Assembly: GCF_014654365.1 (NCBI RefSeq)
Contig: NZ_BNAY01000007.1
Location: 412,180-476,179 of the forward strand
From: Amycolatopsis oliviviridis
GTDB taxonomy: Bacteria > Actinomycetota > Actinomycetes > Mycobacteriales > Pseudonocardiaceae
Direction of reading: 5' to 3'
DNA length: 64,000 bases
Every line of letters begins with the position of its first letter. The first letter of the stretch is position 1. Positions 8,314 through 14,767 of the stretch are shown piece by piece. A model generated the notes under the pieces. That model saw only the letters and a program-made list of their open reading frames with translations. It had not been told where the DNA came from and did no database searches. Made by a program: the position numbers and the translations under genes.

Positions 8314-8981
8314 ATAGAGAAGAGCGGGTGGGGTTGGCGACGGATCGCCACATCCCCGCGATGGGACGGGCCGAGCCCGACGCGGTCCGGTTCGGCGGCT
8401 GGTCCGACTACGCGGAATGGGCCGACCACGACTTCCGGGATCGCAAGCCGCACGAGGAACCGACCTCGACCGGGCAGCATTCCGTCGTGGTCGAGGTGAT
8501 GACCGCGGTCGTGCCGATCACGCTGCCGGAGGAACCCGCGGACGACTACGTGTCCCGGACCTCCTGCCGGATCGTCTCGCCGGAGGGCTACGACGACGTC
8601 GAAGGCATCGACCTTCTGCTGGAGGTCGACGACCAGACGGCGCTCGTCCGCCCCTATCTCGGGTTCGACACACAACCGGGGATGCGGCACGACCTCGCCC
8701 TGGAGACCGTGATCGAGACCACCCGGCCGTACTCGACGCTGCCGATCGCCACCTTGGGCGAGGACCAGCGGCTGGTCTGCCGAGCTTGCGTGACCCCCCA
8801 ATCGGTCGCGGAGATCGCGGTCGGGATCGGGGCACCGATCGGGCTGACGCAGATGCTCATCGGAGAAGGGATCGACAGGGGATTTCTTCGCGTGCACAGT
8901 TCGGCGCTGCCGACGAAAGACGGCCTGCCGTCCATCGAGTTGCTGCGTCGTGTCCATCGAGGACTGTCACGGCTGGTTTGA
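8310..8981 (+). CDS. DUF742 protein (conservon CvnC type) with an N-terminal extension
   Basis: Residues 112-223 match the DUF742 pattern (VRPYLGF; RPYSTLPIATLGEDQRLVC; VGIGAPIGLTQMLIGEG; GFLRV). DUF742 proteins are CvnC partners in conservons, acting with a sensor kinase, a roadblock protein and a small GTPase. Most are about 110-140 residues. This one is 223 because of an extra acidic domain of about 110 residues (WSDYAEWADHDF). Normally DUF742 follows the roadblock gene, but here it precedes the kinase. It overlaps the upstream Pro-rich gene by four bases, and the kinase starts 25 bases later. Confidence 0.82.
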   Translation: MNREERVGLATDRHIPAMGRAEPDAVRFGGWSDYAEWADHDFRDRKPHEEPTSTGQHSVVVEVMTAVVPITLPEEPADDYVSRTSCRIVSPEGYDDVEGIDLLLEVDDQTALVRPYLGFDTQPGMRHDLALETVIETTRPYSTLPIATLGEDQRLVCRACVTPQSVAEIAVGIGAPIGLTQMLIGEGIDRGFLRVHSSALPTKDGLPSIELLRRVHRGLSRLV

Positions 8982-9006
8982 AACGCATTTTTGACGGAGA
9001 GGCACG

Positions 9007-10845
9007 ATGAACGACGAAGCGAAACGAGGACGCGGCATCGACCCGCTGCTCACGGGTTTCATCGTCCTTTGCGCTGCACTGATCGCGGTGGCGAGCCTGA
9101 GCGCCGTCGGTGTGTGGTTGCCGGCGGAGTGGCCTCCGTTACTGGCGATACCGCTGGCGCTCGGCGCACTCGGGGTCGGCGCGGCCACGTTCACGACGCT
9201 GCGACGGACGCGGCGATCGTTGGACGAGCTGCGCCGTGAGGTCGATCAGGTCGGGCGTCAGCACCTGCCCGAGATCATGCGGGAGGCCATCGACAACAGG
9301 GACGCGCGACTGCTGAAGATGCGCCTGCCCACCGTCTCCGACGAACATCTGAGGACGTTGGTCGACGACGTCGGGAAGCTCTGCGACACGGCGGTGCGGC
9401 TCGCCTCGGACCAGGACGAGATCCGCGCCGGCTACGCCGACGTGTTCGTCAACACGTTCCGCCGGACCCAGACACTGCTGCTGCGCCAGCTGCAGATCAT
9501 CGAAGGCCTGGAACGCAGCAACCGGACCCCGGCCGACCTCAACCGGTACTATCAGCTCGACCACCTGGTCATGCGCATGCGCCGGAACAACGAGAACATC
9601 CTCGTGCTGTCGGGTACCGAACTCATGCGCAAGACCAGGGACGCTGTCCCGGTCAACGACTTGCTCCGCGCCTCGATCTCCGAAATCGACAACTACCAAC
9701 GGGTCCGGCTGCTGAGCACGCCGTCGATCCGGGTGTCGAACACCGCCGCCGGTGACCTGATCCGTATCGTCGCCGAGCTGCTGGACAACGCCACGTCGTT
9801 CTCCCCGCCGGACAAACAGGTGACGGTGAAGGCGGAATTGGCCCGGCACCGCGGTCTGTCGATCGGCGTCATCGACAACGGCATCGGTATGTCCGACTTG
9901 GACATCCGTAAGGCGAACGAGCAGCTGCGGCGGCTGGGGGCCGCGGAGATCGCCCGTTCACGCCGGCTCGGTCTGCTGGTGGTGGGCAGGCTGGCCGGAC
10001 GTCACGGATTCCGGGTCGAACTGTTCGGTGGTGACGAGGTGGAGGGCGTCTCGGCCCTGATCTCGGTGCCGAGCTCGGCCCTGCTGGAAGAGGACGAGGT
10101 CCGCGCCACCCTGCCGGGTGACCTGAACCGCGGCTCCACCATGGGCCCGCGTGCTGTGGCGAACCGGGCAGGCCGGGGCGATTCCGCGGTGCCGATGACG
10201 GTCACCGTACGACGCCCGGAGAAGCCGTCGGGCGACGAGGCCGCGCCGGTCCGACGTCCGTCCCCTTGGCACAGCAGGAAACGGAAGGCACATGTGGCGC
10301 GCCGGCCGACCGTCATGGCGGAGTCGCCGGACCTCGTCGCGCAGGCTCATTCGGACGTTCCCGGCGAGCTTCCGACGCGGATTCCCCAGCCGTCCACCGG
10401 GCTTCCGGAAGGTGCGGGGCCGGTCCGGCGGACACCGTCCCGCTGGTTCCAGGCACGGAGCGCGACCCGGCAGGCGAGGCTGGACTCGGGTGCGCGGGGA
10501 AACGGTCCCGAGACGGCGCAGGACGCCGTGGACGACTGGAAGACGAACGTGGACAGTGCTTGGAGAAAGGCGGAAGGCGCCGCTCACGCCGACGAGTACA
10601 CCTACACCGAAGACGGGCTGCCGCTGCGCCAGAAAGGTGCGCATCTGATCCACGGCAGCGTGCAGAGCGGAACCGACGGCGGGAACGGGCGAGCGGCGAA
10701 ACCGATCGAACGGGACGCGAAATACACCAGGCGTCGCTTGTCGAGCTATCAGCAGGGCGTGCAGAAGGCCAAGGAACAGGAAGCCCGTATGCGCGGGACC
10801 CCAACGCATTCCGGTGGCTGGACGGTCCTGGAAGTCGACAACTGA
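9007..10845 (+). CDS. Conservon sensor histidine kinase (CvnA type)
   Basis: A 612-residue kinase. Two membrane helices (about 14-36 and 43-63) are joined by a very short outer loop, so there is no large extracellular sensor. Residues 140-210 form the dimerisation region with LDHLVMRMRRNNENILVLSG; His186 is the likely phosphate acceptor. The ATPase domain has the N box AELLDNATSFSPP (256-268) and G1 box DNGIGMSD. From about 350 to the end the chain is basic, Pro-rich and probably disordered. It has a good GGAGAGG site. Conservon kinases signal to a small GTPase; the input here may come from the redox proteins encoded in the same operon, which is inference. Confidence 0.88.
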   Translation: MNDEAKRGRGIDPLLTGFIVLCAALIAVASLSAVGVWLPAEWPPLLAIPLALGALGVGAATFTTLRRTRRSLDELRREVDQVGRQHLPEIMREAIDNRDARLLKMRLPTVSDEHLRTLVDDVGKLCDTAVRLASDQDEIRAGYADVFVNTFRRTQTLLLRQLQIIEGLERSNRTPADLNRYYQLDHLVMRMRRNNENILVLSGTELMRKTRDAVPVNDLLRASISEIDNYQRVRLLSTPSIRVSNTAAGDLIRIVAELLDNATSFSPPDKQVTVKAELARHRGLSIGVIDNGIGMSDLDIRKANEQLRRLGAAEIARSRRLGLLVVGRLAGRHGFRVELFGGDEVEGVSALISVPSSALLEEDEVRATLPGDLNRGSTMGPRAVANRAGRGDSAVPMTVTVRRPEKPSGDEAAPVRRPSPWHSRKRKAHVARRPTVMAESPDLVAQAHSDVPGELPTRIPQPSTGLPEGAGPVRRTPSRWFQARSATRQARLDSGARGNGPETAQDAVDDWKTNVDSAWRKAEGAAHADEYTYTEDGLPLRQKGAHLIHGSVQSGTDGGNGRAAKPIERDAKYTRRRLSSYQQGVQKAKEQEARMRGTPTHSGGWTVLEVDN

Positions 10846-10875
10846 CGGTTAATCGGTAATTCGAAAGGAAACATC

Positions 10876-11316
10876 ATGACTGACAAAGATGAGGCCTTGA
10901 GCGAGTACGCCTGGCTGATCAACGACTTCGTCGACCGCGTCCCCGGTGTCGCGCACGGTGTCGCGGTCTCTTCCGACGGCCTGCTCATCGCTTCCTCGAG
11001 CACTCTCCCGCAGGACCGGGCCGACCAGCTCGCCGCGGTCGCATGCGGCCTGGTCAGCCTCACAGAGGGCGCGGCCGGCTGCTTCGAAGCCGGCAACGTC
11101 AACGAGACCATCGTCGAGATGGACGCGGGGACCATGCTGCTGATGGCGATCAGCGACGGGTCCTGCCTGTCCATCCTGGCCGACCCGGGCTACGACATCG
11201 GTCAGATCGCGTACGAGATGACGCTGCTCGTCGACCGGTTCGGTCACATGCTGACCCCCGAACTCCGTGCGAACGAAGAGGAAGCCACCGCGACGGCAGG
11301 CGGCCGGGCCAACTAG
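10876..11316 (+). CDS. Roadblock/LC7 protein (conservon CvnB type)
   Basis: A 146-residue roadblock/LC7 protein with the typical segments WLINDFVDRVPGVAHGVAVS, SDGLLIASSS and LADPGYDIGQIAYEMTLLVD. These act as GTPase-associated modulators, here for the GTPase encoded 25 bases downstream. AAAGGAAAC precedes the ATG. The last ~15 residues are Glu/Ala-rich. Family assignment is secure; a biochemical role as effector or activating factor is known only for the family. Confidence 0.9.
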   Translation: MTDKDEALSEYAWLINDFVDRVPGVAHGVAVSSDGLLIASSSTLPQDRADQLAAVACGLVSLTEGAAGCFEAGNVNETIVEMDAGTMLLMAISDGSCLSILADPGYDIGQIAYEMTLLVDRFGHMLTPELRANEEEATATAGGRAN

Positions 11317-11341
11317 TCCCTGGATCGGAAGGAAAACTCAG

Positions 11342-11953
11342 ATGAGCAACGACAGGGTCGGCTCCACCGGGAAGACCGGGAAGAAGTCATTGCTGACCTC
11401 GAAGATCGTGGTGGCGGGGGGATTCGGGGTCGGCAAGACGACGTTCGTCGGCGCGGTCTCCGACATCAAGCCGCTCACCACCGAGGCGATGATGACCGTC
11501 GCGAGCGGCAAGCTGGACAACACCGAACGGCTTCCGTACAAAGGCTCGACCACCGTGGCGATGGACTTCGGCCGGGTCGCGCTGGATGACGAGTTGCTGC
11601 TGTACCTCTTCGGCACGCCGGGTCAGGAGCGCTTCTGGTTCATGTGGGACAGCCTGGTCCGCGGCGCGATCGGCGCGGTGGTCCTCGCCGACACCAGGCG
11701 TCTGGCGGACTCGTTCACGTCGGTCGACTTCTTCGAGAACCGCAACATCCCTTACGTCATCGGCGTGAACACCTTCGACGGGATTCTCCACCACCCGCTC
11801 GAACACGTGCGGCGCGCGATGGCCATCAATCCGTCCATTCCGATCTTCCGCTGTGACGCCCGGGACCGGGACGAGGTCAAGGACACCTTGCTCGGACTCA
11901 TCGAGCACGTCATGAAGCGCGTGGAACAGGTGGCTGAGCCTTCGATGGCGTGA
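11342..11953 (+). CDS. Small Ras-like GTPase (conservon CvnD type)
   Basis: A 203-residue GTPase with Walker A GGFGVGKT (26-33). The G3 region reads FGTPGQERF, so the usual DxxG aspartate is replaced, as is common in the CvnD/MglA-like group. The G4-like motif is VNTFD, degenerate relative to NKxD. It should be the switch of the conservon, controlled by the roadblock protein encoded just upstream. AAGGAAAA precedes the ATG. Thioredoxin follows 46 bases later in the same direction, making it a plausible redox target or output, which is inference from gene order. Confidence 0.9.
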   Translation: MSNDRVGSTGKTGKKSLLTSKIVVAGGFGVGKTTFVGAVSDIKPLTTEAMMTVASGKLDNTERLPYKGSTTVAMDFGRVALDDELLLYLFGTPGQERFWFMWDSLVRGAIGAVVLADTRRLADSFTSVDFFENRNIPYVIGVNTFDGILHHPLEHVRRAMAINPSIPIFRCDARDRDEVKDTLLGLIEHVMKRVEQVAEPSMA

Positions 11954-11999
11954 GCGGGCTTCGGGGCACACCGGCCCCCAGGGGAAGGAAAGGGACGAA

Positions 12000-12383
12000 A
12001 TGGGAGTCAGCGACAAAGAAATCGTCGATCTGGACATCGAGAAGTTCAACGACATCACCAAGATGGACGGCGTCGTCGTCATCCATCTCTCGGCGGAGTG
12101 GTGCGGGCCCTGCCAGGCGTTCACCGCGGTCTTCCACGAGACGGCGGAACAGCACGACGACGTCATCTTCGCCTCACTCGACACCGACACGCAGCCAGAG
12201 CTGGGGGCGGCGTTCAACGTGAAGTCCATCCCCACCATCGCGGTGATGCGTGGCGGCGCGGTGATCTTCACGCACGAAGGATCGCTGAGCGAGAACGCGC
12301 TGAACGACGTGATCCGGCAGGCGCGGGCGATCAAGGTCGAAGAGGTGCGCAAGTCCGTCCAGGCTGGTCTGAGTCAATCCTGA
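12000..12383 (+). CDS. Thioredoxin
   Basis: A 127-residue thioredoxin-fold protein with the classical active site WCGPC (Trp34-Cys38) and the cis-Pro segment SIPTIAVMRGG. There is no signal peptide, so it is cytosolic. It would reduce disulfides, and the peroxiredoxin encoded 32 bases downstream is an obvious partner. The ~20-residue C-terminal tail (VEEVRKSVQAGLSQS) extends slightly past the usual length. It has a GGAAAGGGA ribosome site. It is the ninth gene of the operon that also holds the ferredoxin/reductase pair and the conservon genes. Confidence 0.92.
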   Translation: MGVSDKEIVDLDIEKFNDITKMDGVVVIHLSAEWCGPCQAFTAVFHETAEQHDDVIFASLDTDTQPELGAAFNVKSIPTIAVMRGGAVIFTHEGSLSENALNDVIRQARAIKVEEVRKSVQAGLSQS

Positions 12384-12415
12384 CCGCATCCATCACAACC
12401 TGTAAGGAGTGAGCC

Positions 12416-12955
12416 TTGGGCATCCAAATCGGTTCCCGGGCGCCGGACTTCACGCTTGACGGAAGTCATTCGAAGCCGGTGACCTTGTCGTCTTTCGCCG
12501 GCGACAAGAACGTGCTGCTCGTGTACTACCCGCGAGCGTTCACCCCGATCTGCCGGGGAGAGCTGTGTCAGCTGCGCGACGAAGTCGACCTGTACCAGAA
12601 GTACGACGTGCAGATCATCGGCGTGTCGGTCGATTCACCGTTCTGCCTCAACGCCTGGGCCGAGCAGCAGGGGTATCCGTTCCCGCTGCTGTCGGACTTC
12701 TGGCCGCATGGCGAGGTCGCTACGACCTACGGCACTTTCGACGATTCCGCCGGCGTCGCCCGCCGGGGGACCTTCCTCATCGACACCGAGGGGATCATTC
12801 GATTCGCCCAGGTCCAGAAGGAGGACGTCGCCCGTGATCAGGATCATTGGAAGGACGAGGTCGTCCGCATTCTCGGACCGCAGAGCCGCAAGGCGCCCCT
12901 GGTCACGGTTCCGGCCGCTCCCGGGGCCTGGATCTCGATGAACCCCGACCAGTAG
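12416..12955 (+). CDS. AhpE-like peroxiredoxin
   Basis: A 179-residue peroxiredoxin that would reduce peroxides. The motif YYPRAFTPICRGELCQLRD carries Thr43 and the peroxidatic Cys46, with a second cysteine at 51. AhpE-type proteins are usually about 153 residues; this has a C-terminal extension of roughly 25 (LVTVPAAPGAWISM). The start is a TTG with TAAGGAG just upstream and the Prx N-terminus IQIGSRAPDFTLDGS directly after, so it is preferred. It is the last gene of the operon, followed by a hairpin at 13003-13031. The adjacent thioredoxin is the likely reductant. Confidence 0.88.
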   Translation: MGIQIGSRAPDFTLDGSHSKPVTLSSFAGDKNVLLVYYPRAFTPICRGELCQLRDEVDLYQKYDVQIIGVSVDSPFCLNAWAEQQGYPFPLLSDFWPHGEVATTYGTFDDSAGVARRGTFLIDTEGIIRFAQVQKEDVARDQDHWKDEVVRILGPQSRKAPLVTVPAAPGAWISMNPDQ

Positions 12956-13002
12956 GGAGGGACACCAGCGCCAGAGGCGCGCCGGTCGCCGCCGCCGTCG
13001 TA

Positions 13003-13031
13003 CGGCACGGAACGTCGAGGTTTCCGTGCCG
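13003..13031 (+). terminator. Hairpin after the redox-conservon operon
   Basis: CGGCACGGAA (13003-13012) pairs exactly with TTCCGTGCCG (13022-13031) across a nine-base loop, 47 bases past the peroxiredoxin stop. There is no U-tract, which is common for actinobacterial hairpin terminators. It marks a likely transcript end for the ten-gene unit. Confidence 0.6.
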
Positions 13032-13204
13032 AGTATCGACATGCTCAAAGACTACTGAGAGTCACTTTTGTGTTTATGGTGTGACGTTGAACTGGAGAAT
13101 CTTTCCGAAATCTGGCGATCGAAGGTAACGGATTGTAGTAGAGACCCGGTGAAGTGGCCCGCGTAAAGCTTTTCCTGTCCGAGCTGGACGGAAGGAGTGG
13201 CGGC

Positions 13205-13840
13205 ATGGAGCTGGTGAAAGTCCTGGTGCACGGCGGCGACGAGATCACCGAAACCGCCGTGAGCGCCATGCTCGACGCGAACGAACTCCTCCAGGTGATC
13301 GCACCCGATCCGGACAGTCGCCCCGACGTCATCGTCGTGGTCGCCGACGACGTGATCGGGAGCAGCACCTTCTCGTTCCTCCGCCGCTTCCAAAGCGCCG
13401 GCGGTGCGCAGGGGCCCCGGGTCGTGGTCGTCGCCGATAGGTTCCGGTCCGAGGACATGCTCGTCGCGGTGGAGTGCGGGGTGACAGCCCTGCTGGCCCG
13501 GAACGAGATCAAGGAGAGCACCCTTGCCTCGGCGGTGCTGGCGGTGCACCGCGGGGCCGCGCTCATTCCCTTTCGCCTGCAGGGCATCCTTCTCAGCCAG
13601 TTGAACCAGCTTCGGTTGCAGGTGCTCACACCCGCGGGATTGACGCTGACTGGCGTCGAAGCGCGGGAACGTGATGTCCTGCGGCTCATCGCCGACGGCT
13701 ATCAGACCGACGAGATCGCCGGGATTCTCAGCTATTCCGAGGGTACGGTGAAGAACGTGCTCTACGGCTGGATGGCCCGGATGCGCCTCAATTCACGGGC
13801 ACAGGCGGTGGCCTACGCCATGCGGGTCGGCGTGATCTGA
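13205..13840 (+). CDS. LuxR-family response-regulator-like protein, copy 1 of a tandem pair
   Basis: A 211-residue protein. The N-terminal ~125 residues resemble a receiver fold, but the phosphorylation region reads VIVVVADDV without the clear acidic cluster, so phosphorylation is doubtful. A LuxR helix-turn-helix follows (about 145-205): LTGVEARERDVLRLIADGYQ, TDEIAGILSYSEGTVKNVL. The chosen ATG has GGAAGGAG eight bases upstream; an in-frame GTG at 13154 is possible. The next gene encodes a close paralogue with the same ending (AVAYAMRVGVI against AVAYAMQAGVI). The pair sits just after the redox-conservon operon and may regulate it. Confidence 0.82.
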   Translation: MELVKVLVHGGDEITETAVSAMLDANELLQVIAPDPDSRPDVIVVVADDVIGSSTFSFLRRFQSAGGAQGPRVVVVADRFRSEDMLVAVECGVTALLARNEIKESTLASAVLAVHRGAALIPFRLQGILLSQLNQLRLQVLTPAGLTLTGVEARERDVLRLIADGYQTDEIAGILSYSEGTVKNVLYGWMARMRLNSRAQAVAYAMRVGVI

Positions 13841-13905
13841 CTCGATCCTTTTCACTCGTCCGCGCGGTGCTCCACTTGCGCCGCCGTGATCACGGAAGAA
13901 ACGAC

Positions 13906-14526
13906 ATGGAACCGGTACGCGTAGGAATAAGCGCAGTCGACCCGATCACTCACTCCGGGCTGGCCAGTTTTCTGTCTGCACGCGACGAAATGGTCGTTGT
14001 CGACGCGGCGGAACTGACCGAACGCGACGTTCTTGTGGTCCAGGTCGACCGGATGACGCCACAGGTGATGACCGAACTCCGGAGCCAGGGCCGGGAACTG
14101 GTGCCCAAGGTGCTGGTGACCGGCGAACTCAAGGACAGTGACGTGGTGAGCGCGGTGGAATGCCGCGTCGTCGCCGTCCTGCCGCGGAACCGGATCTCGG
14201 AGGACCGGTTGGCTTCGGCGGTGCTCTCCGCCGCTTCGGGGAGGGGCCTCATTCCGCCCGAGATGCTCGGCAAGCTGTTCGACAACATCCGGCGGTTGCA
14301 GCATGAAGTGCTCGCGCCGCGCGGCCTCGGTGCGGCGGGACTCACCGCGCGCGAGGTCGACGTGCTCAGGTTGATGGCGGAGGGGCGCGACACCGGGGAG
14401 ATCGCCGGGGAACTGTGTTACTCGGAGCGTACGGTCAAGAACGTGGTCTACGAGCTGACCAGCAGGCTGAACCTGCGCAACCGCCCGCACGCCGTCGCCT
14501 ACGCGATGCAGGCCGGAGTGATCTGA
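13906..14526 (+). CDS. LuxR-family response-regulator-like protein, copy 2 of a tandem pair
   Basis: A 206-residue paralogue of the preceding protein. Its degenerate receiver is shorter (VLVVQVDRMTPQVMTELR, with no canonical acceptor aspartate). The LuxR domain reads LTAREVDVLRLMAEGRDTGE, IAGELCYSERTVKNVVYEL. ATG 13906 follows GGAAGAAACG. Sixty-five bases separate it from copy 1, and a strong terminator follows. Tandem duplication is clear from shared motifs (SAVECxVxAxLxRNxI; ERTVKNV/EGTVKNV). Their role is unknown; heterodimer formation is possible. Confidence 0.82.
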   Translation: MEPVRVGISAVDPITHSGLASFLSARDEMVVVDAAELTERDVLVVQVDRMTPQVMTELRSQGRELVPKVLVTGELKDSDVVSAVECRVVAVLPRNRISEDRLASAVLSAASGRGLIPPEMLGKLFDNIRRLQHEVLAPRGLGAAGLTAREVDVLRLMAEGRDTGEIAGELCYSERTVKNVVYELTSRLNLRNRPHAVAYAMQAGVI

Positions 14527-14593
14527 TCCACAGCGATCCGATCCGGACTGGGATGCGCGCTGCCCGGGTGGATCACGAGGTTTCACCGGTGTG

Positions 14594-14626
14594 AGCCGGC
14601 ACGGGTCTTCCGTGCCGGCTTTTTCC
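14594..14626 (+). terminator. Rho-independent terminator
   Basis: AGCCGGCACGG pairs exactly with CCGTGCCGGCT across the loop GTCTT, followed by a T-run. It lies about 70 bases after the second LuxR gene. Confidence 0.85.
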
Positions 14627-14663
14627 TTACACTCCAGCCGTACTGGCAGCGCCCCCGGGGTGC

Positions 14664-14706
14664 ATAGAGTTTTCGTTGAGTCGTTCTTGCTGAAATCAGG
14701 CTGATC
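14664..14706 (+). promoter_or_regulatory. Upstream element shared with the beta-helix/AAA+ gene
   Basis: ATAGAG, a short T-rich spacer, GTTGAGTC, and farther on GGCTGAT occur here about 100 bases before the LAL gene, and again in the same order at 23124-23160 about 90 bases before the gene at 23212. The shared order and positions suggest a common promoter or operator linking the two transcripts. Confidence 0.5.
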
Positions 14707-14767
14707 CGCGGAAGAAGCGGAAGGTTCGGGTTATCGCCCGAGGAGCCGGATTCGGAGGAACGGCGGG

